From Thioclava sediminum (lineage in GTDB: Bacteria; Pseudomonadota; Alphaproteobacteria; Rhodobacterales; Rhodobacteraceae), in NCBI RefSeq assembly GCF_002020355.1, contig NZ_MPZV01000005.1, positions 248,001-312,000 on the forward strand: a stretch of DNA of 64,000 bases. Direction: 5' to 3'. Positions 1 to 8,070 of this stretch are shown piece after piece (position 1 is the first letter of the stretch; every line of letters starts with the position of its first letter). The translations under genes were made by a program, and so were the position numbers. Below the pieces are notes generated by a model. The model did no database searches, was not told the DNA's origin, and saw only the letters and a list, made by a program, of their open reading frames with translations.

Positions 1-8
1 GGAGCCAA

Positions 9-78
9 GCGCATGGGCCGGTAACGGTACAACCATGAAGGTTCCCATGCGCCCCCGCCTCAAAGCCGGGGGCTTTTT
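9..78 (+). promoter_or_regulatory. Leader hairpins / candidate attenuator before ilvI
   Basis: A 9-bp perfect stem pairs 9-17 (GCGCATGGG) with 44-52. It shares two bases with a second hairpin, 51-57 (GCCCCCG) pairing with 67-73, which is followed by a T-run at 74-78. A GC-rich hairpin plus T-run is an intrinsic terminator, here 70 bases before the ilvI start. Overlapping upstream and terminator stems are typical of attenuated amino acid operons, but any leader peptide lies largely left of the window edge, so attenuation is inferred. It could instead simply end an upstream transcript. Confidence 0.5.
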
Positions 79-147
79 CTTGGACAGGTGGATGCTTGAG
101 AGTTAGCGGTGGGCGGCGTGGCCCTCGCGCAAGGATGGAGTGAGCAT

Positions 148-1893
148 ATGGCACGGCAGATGACCGGCGCGAAGATGGTGGTTCAGGCGCTGAAGGATCA
201 CGGGGTCGAAGTAATTTTCGGCTATCCGGGCGGCGCGGTCCTTCCGATCTATGACGAGATTTTCCAGCAAAACGACATCCGTCACATCCTCGTCCGCCAC
301 GAGCAGGCCGCAATCCACATGGCCGAAGGCTATGCGCGCTCGACCGGCAAGCCGGGCGTGGCGCTTGTGACCTCGGGCCCGGGCGCGACCAATGCGGTGA
401 CCGGGCTGACCGACGCGCTGATGGACTCGATCCCGCTGATCGTGCTGTCGGGACAGGTGCCGACCTTCCTCGTGGGCACCGATGGTTTCCAGGAGGCCGA
501 CACGGTGGGCATCACCCGCCCCTGCACCAAGCATAACTGGCTGGTGAAGGACCCCGCGAAACTCTCCGAGACGATCCATCAGGCCTTCCACGTGGCGACC
601 TCGGGCCGTCCCGGCCCGGTGCTGATCGACATGCCCAAGGACGTGCAATTCGCGGTGGCCACCTATACCGAGCCGAAAGCCGCGAAGGTCGACCATTACC
701 AGCCGCAGGTGAAGGGCGATCTCGACGCGATCACCAAGCTGGTCGAGCTAATCGAGACCGCCGAGAAACCGGTCTTCTATACCGGCGGCGGCGTGATCAA
801 CTCGGGCCCCGCCGCGAGCCAGCTGATGCGCGAACTGGTGGACGCGACCGGCTTCCCGATCACCTCGACCCTGATGGGTCTGGGCGCCTACCCCGCCTCG
901 GGCAAGAATTGGCTCGGCATGCTCGGGATGCACGGTCTCTATGAAGCCAACCTCGCGATGCATGGCTGCGACCTGATGATCAACCTCGGCGCGCGCTTCG
1001 ACGACCGGATCACCGGCCGCGTGGCGGACTTCTCGCCGAAATCGACCAAGGTGCATGTCGATATCGACGCCTCCTCGATCAACAAGATCATCGCCGTCGA
1101 CCTGCCGATCCTCGGCGACATCGGCCATGTGCTCGAAGACGTGCTCAAGGTCTGGAAATCGCGCGGACGCAAAGTGAACAAGCCCGCGATCGAGAAATGG
1201 TGGAAGAAGATCGCCGAGTGGAAGAAGGTGAACTGCCTCGCCTACACCAACTCGGAAAAGACGATCAAACCGCAATATGCCCTGCAGCGGCTCGAAGAGC
1301 TGACCAAGGGCATGGATCGCTACATCACCACCGAGGTCGGCCAACATCAGATGTGGGCCGCGCAGTTCCTCGGCTTCGAGGACCCGAACCGCTGGATGAC
1401 CTCCGGGGGTCTGGGCACGATGGGTTACGGCTTCCCGGCTTCGATCGGCGTGCAGATCGCCCATCCCGAGAGCCTCGTGATCAACGTGGCGGGCGAGGCG
1501 AGCTGGCTGATGAACATGCAGGAGATGGGCACCGCGACCCAGTTCCGCGTGCCGGTCAAGCAGTTCATCCTCAACAACGAGCGTCTGGGCATGGTCCGCC
1601 AGTGGCAGGAACTGCTGCATGGCGAGCGCTACTCGCATAGCTGGTCGGAAAGCCTGCCCGATTTCGTGAAGCTCGCCGAGAGCTTCGGCTGGAAGGGGAT
1701 GCAGGTCTCCGACCCCGCCGATCTCGACGATGCGATCATGGAGATGATCAAGCATGACGGCCCGGTGCTGTTCGACTGCCTCGTGGAGAAGCACGAGAAC
1801 TGCTTCCCGATGATCCCGTCCGGCAAGCCGCATAACGAGATGCTGCTGGCGGCCGATGCCGATGTCTTCAAGGAAGGCGCGGCGCTGGTGTGA
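148..1893 (+). CDS. ilvI: Acetolactate synthase, large (catalytic) subunit
   Basis: 581 residues. It condenses two pyruvates to acetolactate, or pyruvate with 2-ketobutyrate, the first common step of valine, leucine and isoleucine synthesis; it needs thiamine diphosphate, Mg and FAD. Visible are the N-terminal YPGGAVLPIYD stretch, the catalytic-glutamate region RHEQAAIHMAEGYAR, and a C-terminal cofactor region reading VAGEASWLMN where many homologues have GDG; as far as I remember GEAS is normal for alphaproteobacteria. The ATG at 148 is chosen because GGATGGAG sits 7 bases upstream; an in-frame start at 109 has no such signal. The regulatory subunit gene follows 86 bases downstream, so the pair forms an operon. 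Confidence 0.96.
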   Translation: MARQMTGAKMVVQALKDHGVEVIFGYPGGAVLPIYDEIFQQNDIRHILVRHEQAAIHMAEGYARSTGKPGVALVTSGPGATNAVTGLTDALMDSIPLIVLSGQVPTFLVGTDGFQEADTVGITRPCTKHNWLVKDPAKLSETIHQAFHVATSGRPGPVLIDMPKDVQFAVATYTEPKAAKVDHYQPQVKGDLDAITKLVELIETAEKPVFYTGGGVINSGPAASQLMRELVDATGFPITSTLMGLGAYPASGKNWLGMLGMHGLYEANLAMHGCDLMINLGARFDDRITGRVADFSPKSTKVHVDIDASSINKIIAVDLPILGDIGHVLEDVLKVWKSRGRKVNKPAIEKWWKKIAEWKKVNCLAYTNSEKTIKPQYALQRLEELTKGMDRYITTEVGQHQMWAAQFLGFEDPNRWMTSGGLGTMGYGFPASIGVQIAHPESLVINVAGEASWLMNMQEMGTATQFRVPVKQFILNNERLGMVRQWQELLHGERYSHSWSESLPDFVKLAESFGWKGMQVSDPADLDDAIMEMIKHDGPVLFDCLVEKHENCFPMIPSGKPHNEMLLAADADVFKEGAALV

Positions 1894-1899
1894 GCGACG

Positions 1900-1949
1900 C
1901 CGGGGGCGCTGCCCCCGGACCCCCGGGATATTTGGACCAAGCCGAAGAT
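1900..1949 (+). repeat. Dispersed intergenic repeat, copy 1
   Basis: An 8-bp perfect stem (CCGGGGGC 1900-1907, GCCCCCGG 1911-1918, loop GCT) is followed by CCCCCGGGATATTTGGACC and GCCGAAGATC. The same layout, GC-rich arm then GGATATTT then an A/G-rich tail, recurs at 24041, 24095 (inverted), 35770, 40892 and, more weakly, 55060 (inverted). This copy fills the ilvI-ilvH gap and ends just before the ilvH ribosome site. Confidence 0.7.
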
Positions 1950-1979
1950 CGGGTCCGAACTAGGAAAAGGAGAGAGGCA

Positions 1980-2540
1980 ATGGCCGCTCTGAAGATCAAG
2001 AAAGGCTCCTCGAGCCATTCCGCTTACGACCTGCGCGACAGCCACGACCAGATTGAGCGCAGCCATACGCTCGCCGTGATCGTGGATAACGAGGCGGGCG
2101 TTCTGGCCCGCGTGATCGGGCTGTTCTCGGGCCGGGGCTACAACATCGACAGCCTGACCGTGGCCGAGGTGGACCATAAGGGCCATCGCAGCCGGATCAC
2201 CGTCGTCACCCGCGGCACCGAGAACGTGATCGACCAAATCAAGGCGCAACTGGGCCGGATCGTGCCGGTTCACGAAGTGAAGGACCTGACCGTCGAGGGC
2301 TACCCGGTCGAGCGCGAACTGGCGCTGATCAAGGTTGCGGGCACGGGCGACAAGCGCATCGAAGCGCTGCGTCTGGCCGAGATCTTCCGCGCCAATGTGG
2401 TCGACTCGACGCTGGAGAGCTTTGTCTTCGAGATCACCGGCACGCCGGAGAAGATCGACGCTTTCGCCGATCTGATGCGCCCGCTGGGTCTGGCCGAAGT
2501 GGCCCGCACCGGGGTCGCAGCCCTCTCGCGCGGGGCCTGA
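1980..2540 (+). CDS. ilvH: Acetolactate synthase, small (regulatory) subunit
   Basis: 186 residues. It binds the large subunit, raises its activity and confers feedback inhibition by branched-chain amino acids. An ACT domain is visible near residues 22-95 (SHTLAVIVDNEAGVLARV, then FSGRGYNIDSLTV), followed by the usual C-terminal domain (VEGYPVERELALIKV...). The ATG at 1980 follows AAGGAGAG at 1966-1973. A longer in-frame reading begins at 1890, but its first 30 codons are translated from the intergenic repeat, so I reject it. The length fits the family. Confidence 0.95.
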   Translation: MAALKIKKGSSSHSAYDLRDSHDQIERSHTLAVIVDNEAGVLARVIGLFSGRGYNIDSLTVAEVDHKGHRSRITVVTRGTENVIDQIKAQLGRIVPVHEVKDLTVEGYPVERELALIKVAGTGDKRIEALRLAEIFRANVVDSTLESFVFEITGTPEKIDAFADLMRPLGLAEVARTGVAALSRGA

Positions 2541-2551
2541 GCCAGAGCGAC

Positions 2552-3535
2552 ATGGCCGAGCCGCGTCCCGCCACCGATCCCGCTCTGGGTGTCGTCATTG
2601 TCACCTATCGATCCTCGGACGTGATCGCGGCCTGCATCGCCTCGCTGCGGGCGGCGACCGGCGTGGCGCTGCATGTGGTGGTAGTCGACAATGCCTCGCC
2701 CGATGACACGGTGGAGGTGATCCGCGCAGCCGTTCCCGATCTGATGGGGGCAGCGGAGGCGGGTCAGGATGGCATTGCGCTGATCGAGGCGGGGAGCAAT
2801 GGCGGGTTTGCTGCGGGCGTCAATCTGGGCCTCGCGCGGCTCGCGGCCAATCCCGCGCTTGACCGGTTCTGGCTGCTCAACCCCGATTGCGTGGTGCCGC
2901 CCGAGACGCCTGCCCTTCTCGCCTCGCATGATCCCGGACCGCGAGGCGCCGCGATGATCGCGCATCGGGTGGTCTATGGCGACGCGCCCGACAAGATCCA
3001 GATCGACGGTGGGGTGATCGACCGGCGCACCGGGATCACCCATAACCTGAACCAGTTCGCCTCCGCGGACAGCCCCGCCCCGGACCCCTCCCAGATCGAT
3101 TTCGTCACCGGCGCGAGCCTCGTCGCGACCCGCGCCCATCTCGAGCGTGCAGGGCCGATGACAGAAGACTATTTCCTTTACTACGAAGAGGTCGATTGGG
3201 CGCTGCGGCGGGGCGATCTGCCGATCTCCTATTGCGAACGCGCGGTCGTACATCACGTCGCGGGCACGGCGATCGGCTCGCAGCGGATGGGCTCGGTCGC
3301 CTCGCCGTTCTCGCAATATTTCAAGCATCGCGCGCGGGCGATGTTCCTGCGCCGCCATTTCCCCGCCGGGCTGATCGGCGGTGCGGCGTGGTCGCTGGCG
3401 AAAGCCGCGCAATTGCGGGCCCAGGGGCATGGGGCGGAAGCCGCAGCGCTCTTGCGGGGCTTCTTCGGGATGGCGCCGCCCGGAGCGGTGCTGGCCGCGC
3501 TCAGCCCCGATACACGGGCGAAGATCGGGCGTTAA
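2552..3535 (+). CDS. Family 2 glycosyltransferase
   Basis: 327 residues, cytoplasmic or membrane-associated. The GT-A fold is recognisable: VVIVTYRSSDVIAACIASLR at the N-terminus, VVVDNASPDD around residue 50, the substrate-binding GSNGGFAAGVNLGL, the acidic LNPDC motif near residue 113, and FLYYEEVDWALR near 210. These resemble rhamnosyltransferase-like GT2 enzymes that transfer a sugar from a nucleotide donor to a growing glycan. It starts 11 bases after ilvH with no strong ribosome site (GAGCCAGAGCGAC), so it may be read through from the ilv operon. Its stop codon shares TTAA at 3532-3535 with the convergent gene. Sugar and acceptor are unknown. Confidence 0.85.
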   Translation: MAEPRPATDPALGVVIVTYRSSDVIAACIASLRAATGVALHVVVVDNASPDDTVEVIRAAVPDLMGAAEAGQDGIALIEAGSNGGFAAGVNLGLARLAANPALDRFWLLNPDCVVPPETPALLASHDPGPRGAAMIAHRVVYGDAPDKIQIDGGVIDRRTGITHNLNQFASADSPAPDPSQIDFVTGASLVATRAHLERAGPMTEDYFLYYEEVDWALRRGDLPISYCERAVVHHVAGTAIGSQRMGSVASPFSQYFKHRARAMFLRRHFPAGLIGGAAWSLAKAAQLRAQGHGAEAAALLRGFFGMAPPGAVLAALSPDTRAKIGR

Positions 3536-4935
3536 TCGCCCCGCCGATGCGTCTGCGCAAACCGCGTGTAGCTGGTACCGCGCGCCTCAGGCCGTGCCGC
3601 GTCCTCGGGTTCATCGGCCCGCTCCTTCACCGCCTCGGTCAGCATCCACATGCCTGCCCCGAACAGGAAGAAGGTGAAGGCGTAGATCGACTCCCAGACA
3701 TAGACGGTGCAGAGCGTGAAGGTCATCCCCGCGAAGGTGAACACCCAGGAGCGGCGGAAATTCTGCATTCGCGGATCGCCGCTGAAATCGCGGAACATCA
3801 CCTTGAACAGCCCCCAGACATAGCCACTCGTGACCAGCAGGAAGCCCGGGATGCCATAGCGCACCGCCATCACCAGCCAGAAATTATCCATCGAGCCGGA
3901 ATACATATACCACGGCCGCACCCAGTCATTCAGCCCGATGCCGAAGATCGGGTTGGCCCAGACATTCTTCAGCCCCCAGTCGAAGATGATCGTGCGCCAA
4001 TAGGCGGTATGGGCCGAGAAGGTCGCGTAGCTAAGAAACACCATGATCGGCGAGCGGTTCGACAGCAGGTCGACCGTAACATAGGCGAAGGCACACAGCC
4101 CCGTCAGCAGCCACCAGCGCCATTCGATCCGCACGAACGTGATGTACCAGCCGATCAGCCCCAGCTGCAGCAGCAGCGAGAGAAGCGCCCCCGAGGAGAG
4201 CGCAAGAAAGCCGTTGAGCAGGATCAGTCCGCTCGCCACCACCCGCCAGCCCAGCGACTTGATCCCGTCGAAGGCCACGAAGGCGAAGGCGAAAACGACC
4301 GAGCAATAGAGCCCGAAATGGATCGGATGCGCGAAGGGGCCCTGCACCCGCTCCAGCCCCAGGCGCGGCTCCTGAAAGTTGTAGGTGATCGTGCCCATCC
4401 CCGGCAGCTTGTCGATCAGCGTCGGGATCAGGGTCGTGCCGGTCTTCGTCTCGTAAAGCGAGAAGGGCGTCAGGATCAGCACCGACCAGATCAGCACCTT
4501 GCCCAGCGCCGCGAAATCCTCGCGCGAGCGGATATAGGCGCGCCCGATCAGGTAGCCGCCCAGAACCTCCAGCCCGACCGAGCCCGCCTGCTGGATCACC
4601 CGGTCGGGGTTGTTCACCGCCAGCGCGACCGACAGCCACAGCGCATGGAACAGGAACAGCCAATCGACCGGCAGTATCCGCCCTGCCCGCCCGCTGAAGA
4701 CCCGCGCGAAGGCGGGCAGGATGAAGGCCATCAGCACAAGGCGGCTCCCGGTGATCGCAAGCGGGCCGAGGTTGAACTTGAAGGGCAGCAGGATCGACAG
4801 CACGAACAGCAGCACCGGCCACGGCAGTTTCGCGGTCGCGAGCGCGGCGGTCTCGGCGATACGGGATCGCCCGCCCGCGCGGCTTGTCGGGCGCGCACGT
4901 TGCGGAGTGACACTGCCAATCGCCCCGGCGCGCAT
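3532..4935 (-). CDS. O-antigen ligase / polymerase-like membrane protein
   Basis: 467 residues with about ten or more hydrophobic segments (for example FVLSILLPF, LILLNGFLALSSGALLSLLL, FTFFLFGAGMWML) and a long hydrophilic loop near residues 300-350 (AYWRTIIFDWGLKNVWANPI, FGIGLNDWV), the layout of the Wzy/WaaL O-antigen ligase group. These inner-membrane proteins polymerise or ligate lipid-linked glycans at the periplasmic face. Its ATG overlaps the stop codon of the upstream beta-helix gene as TGATG at 4933-4937, implying coupled translation. The N-terminal 35 residues are basic and cytoplasmic-looking. Whether it polymerises or ligates cannot be decided from sequence. Confidence 0.75.
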   Translation of the reverse strand: MRAGAIGSVTPQRARPTSRAGGRSRIAETAALATAKLPWPVLLFVLSILLPFKFNLGPLAITGSRLVLMAFILPAFARVFSGRAGRILPVDWLFLFHALWLSVALAVNNPDRVIQQAGSVGLEVLGGYLIGRAYIRSREDFAALGKVLIWSVLILTPFSLYETKTGTTLIPTLIDKLPGMGTITYNFQEPRLGLERVQGPFAHPIHFGLYCSVVFAFAFVAFDGIKSLGWRVVASGLILLNGFLALSSGALLSLLLQLGLIGWYITFVRIEWRWWLLTGLCAFAYVTVDLLSNRSPIMVFLSYATFSAHTAYWRTIIFDWGLKNVWANPIFGIGLNDWVRPWYMYSGSMDNFWLVMAVRYGIPGFLLVTSGYVWGLFKVMFRDFSGDPRMQNFRRSWVFTFAGMTFTLCTVYVWESIYAFTFFLFGAGMWMLTEAVKERADEPEDAARPEARGTSYTRFAQTHRRGD

Positions 4936-7100
4936 CAGCGCATCGCCCCGCTCACCGCCGGGCGGCTCGCGGTCAGATCAAGCGCCTCGATCTCGCCGTG
5001 GAAGCTTCCCTTGCCGAAGGGATTGCCCAGCGCGAGGCCCCAATACTCCATCGGCTTGAGCCGCCCAGACACGGAGCCCTTGCCGATCACCTCCTCGCCC
5101 GAAAGCACCTCGAAACGGCTGTCTTCCGAGGCGTAGCGGAAGGTGATGTCGTGCCACTTGCCGTCATAGATCGGCACGCGCTTGGTGCGCAGGAATAGCC
5201 GCTGCCCGCTCTCGGGCCAGAACTCGACCTCGAACGTGCCGCGCCCGGTCACCCGCACGATCAGCGACTGATGCAGCCGCAATAGCTCTCCGGCGGATTT
5301 GTAATCGCCCACCGCGCGCAGCTTCATATGCAGCGCGAAGCGATCCGCCCCGTAGAGCGGCGCGACCATCTCGCGCGGGATCACCACGGCCCCGCCACCG
5401 AGCCCGAATTCCAGCGCGCCGGGGCTGAGCGGGATCGAGTCGAGCGCCTCCGGCTGCGCCCCGGCATGCGAGATCACACGGCCCAGCTCGGGGTCATAGC
5501 TGAGGATACGGTCATCGCGGACCATGACATAGCCGCTGCTCTGCGCGCTCCGCCCGTCGGGCAGCGTTAGCGACAGCGTCACCTTGTGCCGCCCCGGCAT
5601 GCGGAAGCCCACCGGCACCTGCGCGCCCTCGAGACTGGTCTGCCCGTCGATCCCCCAGCGATAGGCAACCTCGGCAGGGGCCACCCCTTCGGGCAGCACA
5701 CTCTCGCTCGCGTCGAATTGCAGCGTGGTGCCGCCGCCGTCGCTGCGCGCGAACCGCATGACCGGCTGGAACGCGTCCGGACCGCCGAGGATATCGAGCA
5801 TCGGCGCACCGATCCCGCTCCCGGCCAAAGCCCCACCCGGAAGATAGGCGTAATTCATGATCTCACGCGGCGCACCGGTGCGCGCGGCGACGAAGAGCTG
5901 GTCGTAATAGCTCGCCCGCTGCGGCGTGATGTCCTGAATCAGCAGGTTGTCGCGGAGCTTCCAGTCGGGCTGCCCCGCCGGGCCTGCGATCTCGCTCACC
6001 GCATTGCGGGCGATCTCCACGGCGCGGGCATCGCGCGCCACGCGGATCTGCGGGATCCAGAGAACCGGATCGCGTTTCTCGCCCTCGGAATAGACGTCAT
6101 GGATGAGCGTGTTGTTGGCGATCTTCACGCCCTCCGCCTCGCCCACCGTGATCCCGTGCAGATGGGCGTTGATGATGACGTTCCCGCTGATCTCGACATT
6201 GCGGTAGAACATCTCCGCGCCCGCCTTGCCGCGATCGACCAGCTCGTTGCGCATCAGGATCGACTGGGTGAAGCCGCCCTCGCCGGAATTGAGCAGGTTG
6301 TTCGTGATCGCGATGTCACGGCTGGGCCGTTCGGTCCCGGCGGTCCAGAACTGGATCATGTCGGCATGATCGCCAGACGCGACCGCACGGCGAAAATCGT
6401 GAATGTGGTTGTTTGCGATCTCTGCGCGTTCGATCTGGGCGAAGTTCAGCCCGTCCATCCGCATGTCATGTATGTCGTTGGCGACCACCACCAGATCGGT
6501 GCAGTCGGTGAAGATCGCGCCGCGATAAAAGCGACGAAACTCGGACCGCTCGACCGTGATCCCGGTCGAGGCGCGCACCGCCAGCCCGAAGGCCGTGGGC
6601 AGCGGGCCCTGCTCAATCAGATCGGGATCGGCGGGGGCGAGGTCCCCATCGAACAGCGCATTGCGGATCGTCAGATCGCGGGTGGTGAAGACCTGAAACG
6701 GGCGGAAGTTGGATCGGTCGCCCTCGGTGTAACGGTAATCGAAGGTCACGGCCTCGATCACGACATGGCTGACTTCCCGCAGGTTCATCTGCGCGATCAC
6801 CGCCCGGTTGCCCGGATCGGCAGAGCGGAAGGTTATCGGCGCATCCTCGCGCCCTGTCAGCCCCCGCAGATCGAGCGCGTCATAGTCGCCCGGCGCGATC
6901 AGAACCGTGTCGCCCGGCTCCAGCTTCGCCCCGATCCGCGCCAGCCCGGCCGTATCCGAGACCTGCCAGTCGCGCGCCAGTGCGGGCAGCGCCCCGAGTA
7001 CGAGAAGACCGACGGCCAAAAGCCCACGCCGTCCGACGCGGGCTGCATGCCTCGTGGTGAATGCGATCTGCTCCATCGCTGCCTGCCTGTTCCGGGCCAC
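4935..7100 (-). CDS. Secreted parallel beta-helix protein, polysaccharide-lyase-like
   Basis: 721 residues. After a signal-like N-terminus (RVGRRGLLAVGLLVLGALPA, possibly twin-arginine) comes a right-handed beta-helix region of about residues 45-400 with repeated short strands such as VVIEAVTFDY, DLTIRNALFDG, VVVANDIHDM and IAITNNLLNSG, resembling chondroitinase-B/alginate-lyase-like proteins. Residues about 440-530 look like a PKD-type beta-sandwich (LQFDASES, GRHKVTLSLTLPDGR) and 560-710 like a laminin-G/concanavalin domain (KWHDITFRY). It probably binds, trims or cleaves the polysaccharide made by this locus. A second ATG lies eight codons downstream. The catalytic residues are not proven and it may be a structural or binding protein. 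Confidence 0.7.
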   Translation of the reverse strand: MARNRQAAMEQIAFTTRHAARVGRRGLLAVGLLVLGALPALARDWQVSDTAGLARIGAKLEPGDTVLIAPGDYDALDLRGLTGREDAPITFRSADPGNRAVIAQMNLREVSHVVIEAVTFDYRYTEGDRSNFRPFQVFTTRDLTIRNALFDGDLAPADPDLIEQGPLPTAFGLAVRASTGITVERSEFRRFYRGAIFTDCTDLVVVANDIHDMRMDGLNFAQIERAEIANNHIHDFRRAVASGDHADMIQFWTAGTERPSRDIAITNNLLNSGEGGFTQSILMRNELVDRGKAGAEMFYRNVEISGNVIINAHLHGITVGEAEGVKIANNTLIHDVYSEGEKRDPVLWIPQIRVARDARAVEIARNAVSEIAGPAGQPDWKLRDNLLIQDITPQRASYYDQLFVAARTGAPREIMNYAYLPGGALAGSGIGAPMLDILGGPDAFQPVMRFARSDGGGTTLQFDASESVLPEGVAPAEVAYRWGIDGQTSLEGAQVPVGFRMPGRHKVTLSLTLPDGRSAQSSGYVMVRDDRILSYDPELGRVISHAGAQPEALDSIPLSPGALEFGLGGGAVVIPREMVAPLYGADRFALHMKLRAVGDYKSAGELLRLHQSLIVRVTGRGTFEVEFWPESGQRLFLRTKRVPIYDGKWHDITFRYASEDSRFEVLSGEEVIGKGSVSGRLKPMEYWGLALGNPFGKGSFHGEIEALDLTASRPAVSGAMR

Positions 7101-7120
7101 TTTTTGCGGCTCTGATATCT

Positions 7121-7139
7121 TGACGTCACGCTAGCGTGA
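7121..7139. promoter_or_regulatory. Overlapping palindromes upstream of the beta-helix gene
   Basis: TGACGTCA (7121-7128) overlaps a perfect 14-bp palindrome TCACGCTAGCGTGA (7126-7139), 21-39 bases before the leftward start at 7100. Upstream, TTTAA-N6-TTAAA (about 7173-7188) is AT-rich against the background. Perfect palindromes at this spot suggest an operator, but the regulator is unknown. Confidence 0.35.
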
Positions 7140-7209
7140 GGAAGATCGACGCAGCAAGCGCTTTAACCCAGATTAAACCTTGCACATCGCCATTGTGGCC
7201 TTCGCGCCG

Positions 7210-8070
7210 CTAAAGCCGCCCGAAAATCGCCTGCCGCAGCATCCAGCCCATCCGCGCGAGCCGCAGTCTCGCGAGCGTCGCCACGGCGCGCCACCGCTCG
7301 GTCGCGTCGCGCAGGTCGGGGTGGCGCAGCACCTTGGGCAGATGGGCGAGGATCGAGACGGGCATCAAGAGCGCCTTCGCCCCCCAGCGCAGCCGCGCGG
7401 GCAGTTTTGATCCATTCACGCCGAAGCCTTCCTCGGTCAGCCGGCGCCATTTGCGCGACAGCGCCGCCCAGTCCTGCCGTGACGGATGGCCCACGCGCAG
7501 CCCGTCGGCATAGATCAGCGAATAGCCCTTCGCGGTCGCCCGACGGCACCAGTCGAGATCCTCCGACAGCCCCGCGATGAAGGGGCCGGTGGCTTCATAG
7601 ACATCGCGCCGGGTCAGCAGGTTACCGGTGCCGGAGAAGCCCTTCTCCTCGATATAGCGGCGAAAATCGAAGGCGAAGACGGTCTCGAAAGCCTCTGCGC
7701 CGGATCGCGGCGGCGGGGTCTCGTCGAACACGAAGACGTGCCCGCCAACCAGATCGCCCTGCCCGGCCACGGCGAAGGCGGTCGCGATCCAGTCCGGGTC
7801 GGCCACGCAATCGCTGTCGATGAAGAACAGCCGCGCCGCCGTCGTCTCCGCCACCCCGCGATTGCGGGCCTCTGCCGCGCCCTTCTTGGTCTCGGTCACG
7901 ATCCGAAGGTCGGGATAGGCGGCGCGGACGGGGGCCAGATCATCGGTCGAGCCATTGTCGACCACCAGCAGCTCGCAACGCGCGTCGAGCTGCGGCGCAA
8001 GCGTCTCGAGGCAGCGCATGAGCCGCGTGACGTCGTTGTAATGCGGGATGATGATCGCGGCCTCGGCCAT
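7210..8070 (-). CDS. Family 2 glycosyltransferase
   Basis: 286 residues. GT-A features: AIIIPHYNDVTRLMRCLETL at the N-terminus, LLVVDNGSTDD, KKGAAEARNRGVA, the metal/sugar-nucleotide motif FFIDSDC near residue 88, and a later LSEDLDWCRRATAKGY acidic motif. It likely adds one sugar in the exopolysaccharide or O-antigen pathway. The ATG at 8070 overlaps the upstream pyruvyl transferase stop as TGATG; a GTG three bases earlier would give a four-base overlap. It is the third gene of a leftward run (F420-like protein, pyruvyl transferase, this gene), and the beta-helix gene follows 109 bases downstream. Confidence 0.85.
   Translation of the reverse strand: MAEAAIIIPHYNDVTRLMRCLETLAPQLDARCELLVVDNGSTDDLAPVRAAYPDLRIVTETKKGAAEARNRGVAETTAARLFFIDSDCVADPDWIATAFAVAGQGDLVGGHVFVFDETPPPRSGAEAFETVFAFDFRRYIEEKGFSGTGNLLTRRDVYEATGPFIAGLSEDLDWCRRATAKGYSLIYADGLRVGHPSRQDWAALSRKWRRLTEEGFGVNGSKLPARLRWGAKALLMPVSILAHLPKVLRHPDLRDATERWRAVATLARLRLARMGWMLRQAIFGRL

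Noticed and set aside
3196-5136. A 646-codon plus-strand frame over the glycosyltransferase end and the O-antigen ligase-like gene
   Set aside because: Overlaps two real genes; composition is that of antisense translation.
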